Made by a program: the position numbers and the translations under genes. The notes beneath the pieces are model-generated. The model saw only the letters and a program-made list of their open reading frames with translations, did not search any database and was not told where the DNA came from. A stretch of DNA of 64,000 bases from Cohnella cholangitidis (lineage in GTDB: Bacteria > Bacillota > Bacilli > Paenibacillales > Paenibacillaceae), in assembly GCF_014107495.1 (NCBI RefSeq), contig NZ_CP041969.1, forward strand, positions 3,707,501 to 3,771,500, read 5' to 3'. This document shows positions 43,513 to 52,348 of the stretch, one piece after another (the stretch's first letter is position 1; every line of letters begins with the position of its first letter).

Positions 43513-44314
43513 TATTTATAACGTGCTTGTATTAACGGGACTTTGCCTTCCGGGGATTGTGCTGATGAGCCAATATTCCGTTCGGGCGCTGGCGGATAAA
43601 CCGGATAATAAGTTATCGGATACGTCCTTGTTCGCAGCGGTCGCGACGCAAACTTTGGTTATTGTCGCTCTATGCGCAGCCGCAGGAGTGTATTTGGGTC
43701 GCGGGGTCGGCATACGCGATCTTGTCCTCGAGGGAGCCGCGCGCGGGGAAGCGCAATGGTCCGATCTCTATCGTCAACTGAAGGCGGGGGCTCTATCCGG
43801 CGTCCTATGCGCGGGGGCGTGGATGATAGCCTATTATGGATTCGTGCGTTCCCGGCTGGACGAGGAAACGGTCGCGATCTCCGAAAGGTTAAGGAATCGG
43901 TTAAGCTTATGGACGCGGATAACCTCCGGAGGGATTGTCGAAGAGGTGATCTTCCGTTGGGGGGCGCTTACGGTTGCCATGTGGGCGCTATCCGCGATTA
44001 ATCTAGGCGAATCAGCATCTTGGTGGATAGGAATCGCGGTAACCGGAATCGTATTCGGATTGGCGCATCTTCCCGTCAATCTTCAAGAAGGGTGCAAGCC
44101 GTCGCCGCTGTTCATCGGAACCTCGATCGTCGGCAACCTCTGGGTATCCCTTATCTGCGGATACTTACTCTACCGCTATGGGCTGATCGCCGCCATGACC
44201 GTACACGTCTTGTTCCACGTCATCTGGTATCCGTGGGATATGTCGGTTCACCGGCGAATGGAGGCATGCGGCTCCGCGAGCAGGAATTCGGGGGACGGGG
44301 ATGGAATAAGTTGA
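43505..44314 (+). CDS. CPBP-family intramembrane metalloprotease
   Basis: A 269-aa multi-pass membrane protein with the CPBP/Abi motifs: GGIVEEVIFRWGAL (EExxxR), FGLAHLPVN (second motif with His) and HVLFHVIWYPW (third His). The family includes CAAX prenyl proteases and bacteriocin-immunity proteins. Start overlaps the MFS stop, so the two are co-expressed, and immunity or envelope defence together with export is a plausible joint role. Confidence 0.83.
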   Translation: MPNIYNVLVLTGLCLPGIVLMSQYSVRALADKPDNKLSDTSLFAAVATQTLVIVALCAAAGVYLGRGVGIRDLVLEGAARGEAQWSDLYRQLKAGALSGVLCAGAWMIAYYGFVRSRLDEETVAISERLRNRLSLWTRITSGGIVEEVIFRWGALTVAMWALSAINLGESASWWIGIAVTGIVFGLAHLPVNLQEGCKPSPLFIGTSIVGNLWVSLICGYLLYRYGLIAAMTVHVLFHVIWYPWDMSVHRRMEACGSASRNSGDGDGIS

Positions 44315-44346
44315 CATTGGTTAATGTCATAAACTAGGCGGGAGCA

Positions 44347-45555
44347 ATGAGAAAAATAATTGTATTATACGCATTCCTAATCGCGGCGGTAATTGTTTTG
44401 TCTGCCGGACCTGCGAGCGCAACGGAAAGCGCTAAAACACGCATTACGATCAACGATGTAAGTTTAGAAGGATCCGAGGTTATCGCCGTTAACGGGGTGA
44501 CTTTGGTTTCGTTTAGAGCGTTACTCGATGCGTTTGGCGGTAAAATCGGGAACGACGGGGAAACCGGAGCGGTAACGGGACGTTTAAACGGAAAAACGAT
44601 CCGCATACGGGCGGATGAAGCATTATTTGAATACGAAGATCAAGTATATGACTTTCCGATCCCCGTTAAAGCCGTTAAGGGCCGGCTGTATGTGCCCGTT
44701 CGCGCGTTGGGGGCTGCTCTTGGATATCATTTGAGCTACGATAGTTCGAATAGAGCATTCCGATTGACCAAGTATGGCTTAGGGCAAGACGGTTACGTCA
44801 GGGAACTGTTGGAGGCTTACTATCGGGGGACCCGTCAGCCCCTATCCGATCTGGTTACGTTGGATAATCCCGATCGCATTTATTTGGAGGCCTCCTCTTC
44901 CCGTAAGAAAATACCGAATAGAAGCTTTGAATTTTGGATGGGAGACATCGTGTACTTATCCGATAAAGGGGCTGTCGTGACGGCGGGTTTCCGCTCCGAA
45001 ACCCAGGCGGTAAGCTCAAGCGTCGAACGTAGATTCTTTCTGCGTCGGGAACAAGGACAATGGAAAATCGCCAACGCGGAGTGGGTTCATTTTACGCAAG
45101 ATTTACCGAAGGACGCCGACGAATCGGCTAAGCAACAGTTAGCGACCCGACAGACTGAAACTCAACAAGTCGTTCGGGATTTAGAAACTTACTATAAGGC
45201 TATGAACGAGGAAAACTTGGAACAAGCCATGAAATCCCTCTCTCCTTATTTCGTTGAAGAGTGGGAAAAGGCGACGATAACGGATGAGACGTACGGGTCT
45301 TTCCTGCAAGAGCTGTTCGAAGGCGATTATTCCGATAGGGTCGAAAAGCTGCTGGATGCGCGAGTCTTGTATCTAGATGATTCGATTGCGGCCGTTCATG
45401 CCCGAATTCTCTATAGCGAGGAAAATAATAACCCAAACCTCAAAGAGTCGGAACGAAGCTATACCCAAGAATACGAGCTGCTAGTCGAGATGGATCTCAC
45501 CCCCGAGGGACGATGGACATTTTACAGGGATTGGGATTTGAACGGGGATTATTGA
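44347..45555 (+). CDS. Exported stalk-domain (Cu-amine-oxidase N-type) protein
   Basis: A 402-aa secreted protein. The signal peptide ends near ASA (residue 25). Residues about 30-140 form the copper-amine-oxidase N-terminal-like stalk domain, with VNGVTLVSFRALLDAFGG and GRLYVPVRALGAALGY. The C-terminal 240 residues are two NTF2-like (SnoaL) modules by appearance. Such domains are common on the surface of Paenibacilli; function is unknown. It lies 32 bases after the CPBP gene. Confidence 0.78.
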   Translation: MRKIIVLYAFLIAAVIVLSAGPASATESAKTRITINDVSLEGSEVIAVNGVTLVSFRALLDAFGGKIGNDGETGAVTGRLNGKTIRIRADEALFEYEDQVYDFPIPVKAVKGRLYVPVRALGAALGYHLSYDSSNRAFRLTKYGLGQDGYVRELLEAYYRGTRQPLSDLVTLDNPDRIYLEASSSRKKIPNRSFEFWMGDIVYLSDKGAVVTAGFRSETQAVSSSVERRFFLRREQGQWKIANAEWVHFTQDLPKDADESAKQQLATRQTETQQVVRDLETYYKAMNEENLEQAMKSLSPYFVEEWEKATITDETYGSFLQELFEGDYSDRVEKLLDARVLYLDDSIAAVHARILYSEENNNPNLKESERSYTQEYELLVEMDLTPEGRWTFYRDWDLNGDY

Positions 45556-45570
45556 TCCTATTAATTCAAA

Positions 45571-45607
45571 CAAGCCGTTCTGCGCCCTAAAGGGGAAGGA
45601 CGGCTTG
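45571..45607 (+). terminator. Terminator-like hairpin
   Basis: CAAGCCGT and ACGGCTTG form an eight-bp stem without a strong T-run, between the stalk-domain gene and the sigma-factor gene. Confidence 0.5.
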
Positions 45608-45717
45608 TCCGGTTTGGGGCGGTTCCAACCGACGGACGATCGCGCCGTTTGTCCGAAATGAACCTTTTGACAAGATCGAACCAATATAGGACGAATACCC
45701 ACTAGGAGGCGCCCCCT

Positions 45718-46296
45718 ATGCAGGATCAAGAAATCCGTCCGTGGCTCGCGAGAATGATCCAGGGTGATTCGGATGCATTCCAATACGTTTACGAACAGAC
45801 CAAGGACGACGTATACCGCTTGCTTGTTTTTTTGTTGAATCACAAGGAAGATGCCGGCGATGTAATGAGCGAGGTTTATCTGAATCTGCACCGATCGCTT
45901 CCGAACTACAACTTCAACCAGTCTTTTCAATATTGGCTGAACGGTCTTGTCGTACGGCAGGCGAACAATTGGAAACGCAAAATATGGCGTACGATTCGCT
46001 TATTCGACCGGGCAAAGAGCTACGCCGTGGAACCGGCCGGCGTGCAGGCGGACGAGCGTTATTTGGCAAGCGAGCAAAGGACCGAAATGATCGCGCTCGT
46101 GAATCGGTTGCCTTACAAATTGAGAGAGGTCATCGTATTAAGGCATTACAGAGATTGCTCGCTCGAAGATATTGCGGGTATTCTTAACATTCCTCTCGGA
46201 ACGGTGAAATCGAGGCACCATTCGGCCATCCGCAAGCTTCGCCAGTTGACCGGGCAAGAGATCGTTCATAAGGAGGCATCCCTTCATGCGGATTGA
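45718..46296 (+). CDS. ECF-type RNA polymerase sigma factor
   Basis: A 192-aa sigma-70 family factor of group IV. Region 2 covers about residues 20-90 (with DAGDVMSEVYLNLHRSL) and region 4 about 125-175 (LREVIVLRHYRDCSLEDIAGILNIPLGTVKSRHHSAIRKL). SD AGGAGG lies eight bases before the ATG. The anti-sigma gene overlaps by 11 bases. It probably responds to envelope stress and activates its own promoter, but no clear ECF consensus was found upstream. Confidence 0.92.
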   Translation: MQDQEIRPWLARMIQGDSDAFQYVYEQTKDDVYRLLVFLLNHKEDAGDVMSEVYLNLHRSLPNYNFNQSFQYWLNGLVVRQANNWKRKIWRTIRLFDRAKSYAVEPAGVQADERYLASEQRTEMIALVNRLPYKLREVIVLRHYRDCSLEDIAGILNIPLGTVKSRHHSAIRKLRQLTGQEIVHKEASLHAD

Positions 46297-47260
46297 ACAA
46301 CAATTAACGGAGGCTTACCATGCTGCCGCGTTGGATATGACGAGTCCGGCGGAGCTGGACGAGAGAATCAAAAACACGCACGAAAAACAAACCGGCAGGA
46401 AGCGCAAGACGACGTCGAGCAAGAGAACGCTGCAAATCGTGTTTATCGGCCTGCTTGCCCTTATGATCATGGGATTCACGGCGCGGTATTTCATTACGCT
46501 CGGCGATGACCGGTTCCGTATGGAGATTGAAGTGAACGCAGGGCAAACGGAGTATAACGAGAGCCTGGCCGGCCAAGTACGCGCGCAATTGGAACAGGTG
46601 AAAGCTCAACTTAAGGTAGGGGAGAAGGCGCTTGTCTATTCTCCCGAGATTGCCGCTATCACTCCCGAGCCGCCTTCGGGGGGAGAGGGACTCCCTTATG
46701 TGGAGTACGTGTCTAATCCGGTCGTTTATGAAAACTATGCGGGTTGGCAAGCCAAGTTAAGCGAGCGTTTGCCCGAGTTCAGGCTCCCCGCCGAGGAAAC
46801 GAACGGTTTGAAGTTTAAGGGAGGAGAAGAGGAACTCCCGTTCGGAGGAACGATTTTCGAGACGGACGTTGCCAGAGAGCTGCAATCCGAAGTGAATGAT
46901 GAGGGTAAGGATATCGCGTGGAGGAAAATCGTCCGGGAAAACTCGGCATGGCCAGCCTATACGACGATTTATAACGATGCGGAGCGGAACGAGATCAAGG
47001 TATCCATGCAGATTATTGCGCAGCGGACGAAGATGGTCGGTCTTGCTCAGGCCGTGAACGAAAAAGTAGATCTGAATGGAACCGAAGCGTTGTATACGCT
47101 GAATAATCGTTTTCTGTATAGCGATACGAATCAATTCCAAATGCTGAGCTGGATCGAAACGCTTCAGGATGTGACCGTAGTGTACAGCGTTGGCAGCTCT
47201 TCCGAATCCGTAACCAAGGAACGGCTTATCGCTATAGGAGAGGGCTTGGTTGGTCATTGA
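46286..47260 (+). CDS. Membrane anti-sigma factor
   Basis: A 324-aa single-pass protein: a short cytoplasmic part (1-45), a membrane helix at about 47-70 (LQIVFIGLLALMIMGFTARYF), and a long outside sensor domain. The N terminus lacks the His-Cys-Cys zinc motif of ZAS anti-sigma factors, so a different binding mode is likely. Overlap with the sigma gene indicates coupling. Confidence 0.8.
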   Translation: MRIEQQLTEAYHAAALDMTSPAELDERIKNTHEKQTGRKRKTTSSKRTLQIVFIGLLALMIMGFTARYFITLGDDRFRMEIEVNAGQTEYNESLAGQVRAQLEQVKAQLKVGEKALVYSPEIAAITPEPPSGGEGLPYVEYVSNPVVYENYAGWQAKLSERLPEFRLPAEETNGLKFKGGEEELPFGGTIFETDVARELQSEVNDEGKDIAWRKIVRENSAWPAYTTIYNDAERNEIKVSMQIIAQRTKMVGLAQAVNEKVDLNGTEALYTLNNRFLYSDTNQFQMLSWIETLQDVTVVYSVGSSSESVTKERLIAIGEGLVGH

Positions 47261-47308
47261 CCATGAGAAAAGGACGCCTCGATAAGGGCGTCCTTTTCTC
47301 ATGGTCAA
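47257..47308. terminator. Perfect 22-bp inverted repeat, bidirectional terminator
   Basis: Twenty-two bases pair without mismatch with 47287-47308 around the eight-base loop TCGATAAG. The stop codon of the anti-sigma gene lies inside the left arm; the stop of the convergent ParB gene lies just beyond the right arm. Confidence 0.85.
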
Positions 47309-48439
47309 TTATGGTTTAACCAGCATCATGTCTTTTACCGATCGCCACTCCGCCAGATGTTTCTCTAAATCGTTAATAAGGGTATCGACGTCCTGAACGA
47401 ACTGCGCTCTTTCAACGCCTTCGAGATCAGGCAAATCTTTGGGGGACAGGTTGCTTGGAGCGGGAAGCGTTGCGAGCAAAAGGTTCAGCATGCCTTCGAT
47501 GAAGCTTTCCGAAGGTTGCTCCCGATCTTCCGCAAGCTCGGTCTCTTCGTTAGAGCCGTAATCGAGAACCGATGTAATCGCCGACAATGGGCTTATCGGT
47601 TTCTCCGCGCGTGCTGCGGTACCCGGTTCCGTGGGTTCGCCGTTTCCTCTAACCGCGCTGGCGGGCGACGGAGAAGGCGCCTTATCTGTAACGGTCTCTT
47701 CTTTGGGTTCGGCGCTCTTCGCGCGTTCTTTCTTCGTCTGTTCGAAAGAGGACCAAGTTTCGAGCAGCTGCGGACCGGTCTTGAACAATAGCTTGCCTTT
47801 CGTGCTGTCGGAAATTTCCTTATCCTTGAACAAACGCGCGATCCGTTTGACGTCGGGAACGGGCATTTCGTCTTGCGCCATGATTAACGCTAGCGAATCC
47901 CGATATTCCATGGACAAGTCTTTGAGCGGCATGAGCTGGTCTTCCGTCAGCTTGTCTTTGCGGATCTCCGTCCCATACACGATAAGCGAGCGAACGGCGC
48001 TGCTGAACTTAAGCAGCTCCAGCTTGTTTTTAATGTAATTTTCCGGCTTGCCGAGCTTGCTGGACAAGTATTTCACGGAGCTGCTGAATTTCGGATCGGT
48101 TAGCAGCTTATTGAAAGCTTCGGCTTCCTCGATCGGGGAGAAGCCTTGGCGGGTTAAGTTCTCCGCGATCTGCTCCAAGTAAATTTCCATTTCGTCGGTA
48201 ACGTTGGACACGATACATGGAATGGTCGGGAGGTTAAGGGCCGTGCAGGCTTTGTAACGCCTATTTCCATAGATGATCTTATATCGTCCGTCGCTCGCGG
48301 TTCTTACTTTAATAGGCGACAGCAACCCTAGCTCTTCTATGCTGCTCATAAGCTCTTGCAGAGCTTCCTCGTCGAACTGATATCTCGGTTGTTCTTTATC
48401 TTCATCGATCAAGTGCGTAGGAATTTGAATGATGTCCAT
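47309..48439 (-). CDS. ParB/RepB/Spo0J-like nuclease-domain protein
   Basis: A 376-aa protein. The ParB N-terminal domain shows EQPRYQFDEEALQEL, GLLSPIKVR, and YKIIYGNRRYKAC, followed by AENLTRQGFSPIEEAEAF and a helix-turn-helix-like KLGKPENYIKNKLEL. The middle is Pro/Ala/Glu-rich and disordered. No parA is adjacent, so it is not the chromosomal Spo0J in its usual locus; it may be a nucleoid-associated or plasmid-derived relative. SD TAGGAGAT. Confidence 0.83.
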   Translation of the reverse strand: MDIIQIPTHLIDEDKEQPRYQFDEEALQELMSSIEELGLLSPIKVRTASDGRYKIIYGNRRYKACTALNLPTIPCIVSNVTDEMEIYLEQIAENLTRQGFSPIEEAEAFNKLLTDPKFSSSVKYLSSKLGKPENYIKNKLELLKFSSAVRSLIVYGTEIRKDKLTEDQLMPLKDLSMEYRDSLALIMAQDEMPVPDVKRIARLFKDKEISDSTKGKLLFKTGPQLLETWSSFEQTKKERAKSAEPKEETVTDKAPSPSPASAVRGNGEPTEPGTAARAEKPISPLSAITSVLDYGSNEETELAEDREQPSESFIEGMLNLLLATLPAPSNLSPKDLPDLEGVERAQFVQDVDTLINDLEKHLAEWRSVKDMMLVKP

Positions 48440-48612
48440 GCGTGATCTCCTATCGTTAATATCGTTAAGGGCGCGCCAATGGGAACATCTGTATTATATA
48501 ACAGGAGTTGAACTATGGGAATAAAGGGCAATCCGTCTCGGCAGAGGAAAACGGTTGATGTTTCGAATTCGCCCGTAATATGATAGGGGATGTTAGAGAC
48601 GAGAGGTGCATA

Positions 48613-49848
48613 ATGAATCGACATCATGATCAACTCGCGCTCGGCGCGAAAGAGACCAAGAAAACCAATATGCTCTGGCTGGTCGTTCTTCTAGGGTCGT
48701 TATCGGCGTTCGGACCGCTATCGCTGGATTTGTATTTGCCGGCGTTGCCGACTCTTGCGGATAATCTGAACACCACGTCTTCCTATGCCCAGTTAAGCTT
48801 AACGGCTTGCATGATCGGCTTGTCCGTCGGACAGCTGTTCGCCGGAGCGTTAAGCGACTTCCGCGGCCGCCGTATGCCGTTGCAAATCGGCTTATTGATC
48901 TATGCCGTATCTTCCGTGCTATGCGTGTTCAGCCCTTCGATCGAGGTGCTTGTGCTTTTGCGCTTCGTGCAAGGTATGGCGGGTTCGGCCGGCATCGTGA
49001 TCTCCCGAGCCGTCGTGAAGGATTTGTATTCGGGACCGGAATTAACGAAGTTCTTCGCGTTGCTGATGCTCGTTAACGGAGCCGCTCCGATCTTCTCGCC
49101 GGTCATCGGGGGGCAATTGCTCAAAGTTACGCCATGGGAAGGGTTGTTCATCGTTCTGGCGGGCTGGGGAGTAGTCACGTTATTGGCCGTTCTGTTCGGC
49201 TTGCCGGAGACGCTGCCGGTTAATAAAAGGATGTCCGGAGGGATTCGCGAGACGCTGACTACGTTCCGCCGTCTGTTAAGCGACCGTATGTTCATGGGGT
49301 ATGCATTGGCCCAAGCTTTGGTTAGCGCGGCTATGTTCGCATATATCGCGGGGTCGCCATTCGTATTGCAGAACATTTACGGCGTATCCCCGCAGATGTT
49401 CAGCTTATTCTTCGCCGTTAACGGCGTCGGGATTATTATCGCGGGGCAAATAACGGGAGCCCTGGCGGGCAGAATCGACGAGAAAAAGCTTTTCTTGAGC
49501 GGATTAATCATCGCATCCGTAAGCGGAAGCTTGTTGCTCGCCATGATCGGATCGTCGGCAGGACTGGCTGCGCTGCTCGTACCGCTCTTCTTCGTTGTCT
49601 CGAGCGTCGGTATCGTAAGCACGACCGGTTTCTCCCTCGCGATGCGTAACCAAGGACATGCGGCAGGCAGCGCATCGGCGCTGCTCGGACTTCTTTCCTT
49701 TCTGCTCGGGGGCGTGCTCGCGCCGATCGTCGGGATCGCGGGAAGCGCGAACGCGTTGCCGATGGGAATCATTATTGCGGTAACGGATTTAGGAGCGATC
49801 CTTTGTTACGTCGTGATGGTACGCCGATGGGAGATCGCTCGGAAATAA
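48613..49848 (+). CDS. Bcr/CflA-family MFS drug exporter
   Basis: A 411-aa, 12-helix transporter. The family signs are SLDLYLPALPTLADNL at the first helix, LSDFRGRRMPLQIG (motif A) and RFVQGMAGSAGIVISRAVVKDLY. It likely exports bicyclomycin-like or other drugs, or nucleosides. ATG 48613 with GAGAGGTG ahead. A terminator follows. Confidence 0.9.
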   Translation: MNRHHDQLALGAKETKKTNMLWLVVLLGSLSAFGPLSLDLYLPALPTLADNLNTTSSYAQLSLTACMIGLSVGQLFAGALSDFRGRRMPLQIGLLIYAVSSVLCVFSPSIEVLVLLRFVQGMAGSAGIVISRAVVKDLYSGPELTKFFALLMLVNGAAPIFSPVIGGQLLKVTPWEGLFIVLAGWGVVTLLAVLFGLPETLPVNKRMSGGIRETLTTFRRLLSDRMFMGYALAQALVSAAMFAYIAGSPFVLQNIYGVSPQMFSLFFAVNGVGIIIAGQITGALAGRIDEKKLFLSGLIIASVSGSLLLAMIGSSAGLAALLVPLFFVVSSVGIVSTTGFSLAMRNQGHAAGSASALLGLLSFLLGGVLAPIVGIAGSANALPMGIIIAVTDLGAILCYVVMVRRWEIARK

Positions 49849-49865
49849 CAAATCGTTCGAAATTT

Positions 49866-49896
49866 GCACTGGCCGATATTTGGTCGGTGTTTTTTG
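49866..49896 (+). terminator. Terminator after the Bcr-type exporter
   Basis: GCACTGGCC against GGTCGGTG with G-U pairs and a TATT loop, followed by six T's. Confidence 0.65.
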
Positions 49897-50197
49897 TTAT
49901 GACCGACGACCAACGAACTCGCAAACCCACATAGACCGCTCGCAGCGGTTTAGAGAGTGGTGTTGATGTAGGAGCCATTTTTGGATTTTTAATGAAATTA
50001 ATTTCGGAAAACGATGAAATTTTTATGAAAATACTAATTGACAATGCATAAAATAAAGCAACAAAATGTCCTGTTATCCGTGCGTTTACAACTTATTATC
50101 GCAATGGCTCAAAAGAAATAGCTCTATTCTACTTCACAATACTAACTAAATGTGATTTAATAATAATGAAATTTAATGAAATATATATGAAATCAAA
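49897..50197. other. AT-rich intergenic region without a supported gene
   Basis: It contains the hairpin ACCGCT-CGC-AGCGGT near 49936-49951 and then about 200 bases of very AT-rich DNA with repeated AATGAAAT. It probably holds the promoter of the next operon. A 90-codon minus-strand frame crosses the exporter's end and is not credible. Confidence 0.6.
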
Positions 50198-50211
50198 TGA
50201 AACACGTTTCA
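50198..50211. promoter_or_regulatory. LacI-type operator, TGAAAC-AC-GTTTCA
   Basis: A palindrome with six-bp arms, of the form recognised by LacI-family repressors, 72 bases before the start of the histidine-phosphatase/MalEFG cluster. A LacI gene closes the cluster. Confidence 0.6.
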
Positions 50212-50282
50212 CGAATTGCATTTCTTTAAATTTTGCTCCCATCGTGCAACTTGTTTCATAGAGAAGGAGGTGAAACCATCTT

Positions 50283-50906
50283 TTGCATCTGTATGTTATT
50301 CGACACGCGCAAACGACTATGAATATCGGGCAAGGCGGAGGCGCGAATTGCGAGCTTTCCGATATCGGTTATTGGCAGGCCAACCAAATTCCTTCCTTCT
50401 TTCGGGACATCAACGTCAAGGCTATCTATTGCAGCCCATTGAAGAGAGCGATTCTGTCGGCGTTGCCGATTAGCCGATTCTGTAACTTGCCGATCATTCT
50501 CGTTCCCGAAATGTCGGAGATGTTTCTGGAGCAATGGACGGACTATAGGGATTACGCCTGGCAGAGCTGCGCCGAACTTGTAAGCGGTTACCCGAATGTG
50601 CGGTTCTTGCATACGCACGACGAGAACAGGCAGTGGTGGCCGGTGTGGCCTGAAAAGCCGAGCGATGTTAGAGCTAGGGTCCGATCGTTCTACGATGCCC
50701 ATATCGCTCCGGACTTGGGGACCGACGAACATATTGTCGTTATCGGGCATGGCCAGTCTACCGCGGATTTGAAACAAATCGCCAATCCCGGAGATACGAT
50801 CCCGGTTTACAATGCTGGAATCGTAGAGTTTGTTATGAATGCCGCCGGTCAATGCGAGTCCGCCGTAGTCCATACGGGACATCTGGGAGCGCACGTTTCC
50901 GATTAA
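50283..50906 (+). CDS. Histidine phosphatase superfamily protein
   Basis: A 207-aa phosphatase of the phosphoglycerate-mutase fold. The catalytic RHAQT is at residues 7-11 (canonical RHGxT; here Ala replaces Gly) and the second catalytic His is in VIGHGQST near 157-164. TTG start with AAGGAGGTG ten bases ahead. It probably dephosphorylates a small sugar or alcohol phosphate, and it is the first gene of the ABC cluster. Confidence 0.82.
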   Translation: MHLYVIRHAQTTMNIGQGGGANCELSDIGYWQANQIPSFFRDINVKAIYCSPLKRAILSALPISRFCNLPIILVPEMSEMFLEQWTDYRDYAWQSCAELVSGYPNVRFLHTHDENRQWWPVWPEKPSDVRARVRSFYDAHIAPDLGTDEHIVVIGHGQSTADLKQIANPGDTIPVYNAGIVEFVMNAAGQCESAVVHTGHLGAHVSD

Positions 50907-50945
50907 ATCCGCAACAACCAACCATTAATCGAGAGGGGTTCGACA

Positions 50946-52283
50946 ATGAAATTCAAAAAGACAATGCTTTTGCTGACAGCGCTCATTACCGCTTTCTCCG
51001 CTAGCGCATGCTCATCCAATAACGCTAACAATTCTGCTCCCAGCGCAAGTTCCTCCGCCGCGGCCAGTACGCAGGCGGCGGAAACCGGGGAAGAGGAGCT
51101 GGCGCCGGAACCGAACGCTAAGTTGATTATTTGGGAAGGCAAAGACGAGAAGCCTTTCATCGACGCGATCGCGCAAGAGTTCACGGCTAAATACAATATT
51201 CCGGTCGAGTTTCAAGAAGTGCCGTCTACCGAACAACGGAAAAAGCTGAAAACCGACGGCCCTGCCGGTTTAGGCGCGGATATCTTGGTTATGCCGCACA
51301 ACACTTTGGGCGATGCGGTTGCTTCCGGTATTCTGCTCCCTAACGATTTCTACGCCGAAGAAACGAAGGCCAACTATCCTAAATCGTTAGTCGACGCCGT
51401 CTCATTAGACGGAATGATCTACGGTTACCCCCGCAACGTTGAAACGTACTTGCTGTATTACAACAAGGATCTTGTCAAAAAGGAAGATCTCGCCTCTTGG
51501 GACAGCATCGTCAAATTTGCTAAGAGCTATAACGACGTAGCGAATAACAAGTTCGGCTTGATGTGGCAAGTAAACGACTTTTACTATAACTATTCCTGGA
51601 TCGCGGGCAGCGGCGGATACGTGTTCGGAGCTAACGGCACGGATCCTTCCGATATCGGTTTGAATAACGATGGCGCCGTCGAAGGCATGAAATTCTACCA
51701 AAGCTTGCGCGACGCTCTGCCTATTAAAGCGGTAGACGCGACGGCGGACGTAAAGACAAGCCTCTTCCAAACCGGCAAGCTGCCGATCAATATGGACGGC
51801 GTCTCCCAATTGGGCAATTTCACGAAAGAAAAGCTCGGGTTCGAAGTAGGCGCGGTTCCGTTGCCTCCAATGCCGAACGGCAAAAGTCCGATCAGCTTCT
51901 CCGGGGTTAAGGCTTACTATGTAAGCTCGTTCAGCAAATACCCGAATGCCGCGAAATTGTTCATCCATTTTGCAACCACGCAGGAAGCGGCCATGAAAAA
52001 CTTCGAGTTGACCGGACTTATTCCGGCGCGCAACGGCATGGATTCCGATCCGAAGATCGCAAGCAACGAGGTCGTAAAAGCATTTACGGACCAAATTAAA
52101 AACTCGCAGCCGATGCCTAACATTCTTCCCGCAACCCAAATCTGGGGCCCTTCGACCGCTTCTCTGGAATTGATCTGGAACGGCGGGGACGTGAAAGAGA
52201 TTTTAGACAAGTCCGTTGAGGATATTAAAGCCGGGATCGAACAACAAGGGAAAAATAATCGTTCGATATCTTCTATACCATGA
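50946..52283 (+). CDS. MalE-type sugar-binding lipoprotein
   Basis: A 445-aa solute-binding protein with a lipobox ASAC (Cys 22), a Ser/Ala linker and a maltodextrin-binding-like body (IWEGKDEKPFIDAIAQEFTA; PAGLGADILVMPHNTLGDAV). SD GAGAGGGG. It delivers substrate to the two permeases that follow. Confidence 0.9.
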   Translation: MKFKKTMLLLTALITAFSASACSSNNANNSAPSASSSAAASTQAAETGEEELAPEPNAKLIIWEGKDEKPFIDAIAQEFTAKYNIPVEFQEVPSTEQRKKLKTDGPAGLGADILVMPHNTLGDAVASGILLPNDFYAEETKANYPKSLVDAVSLDGMIYGYPRNVETYLLYYNKDLVKKEDLASWDSIVKFAKSYNDVANNKFGLMWQVNDFYYNYSWIAGSGGYVFGANGTDPSDIGLNNDGAVEGMKFYQSLRDALPIKAVDATADVKTSLFQTGKLPINMDGVSQLGNFTKEKLGFEVGAVPLPPMPNGKSPISFSGVKAYYVSSFSKYPNAAKLFIHFATTQEAAMKNFELTGLIPARNGMDSDPKIASNEVVKAFTDQIKNSQPMPNILPATQIWGPSTASLELIWNGGDVKEILDKSVEDIKAGIEQQGKNNRSISSIP

Positions 52284-52348
52284 ACGATTAGGCGATCACC
52301 CACTTCCCGGTGGGTGATCGCTTAATTCGAAGGAGTGCATTCCTGATA

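Noticed and set aside
49772..50044. 90-codon minus-strand frame after the Bcr-type exporter
   Set aside because: It overlaps the end of a solid gene antisense, covers the terminator, and has no SD or family likeness.
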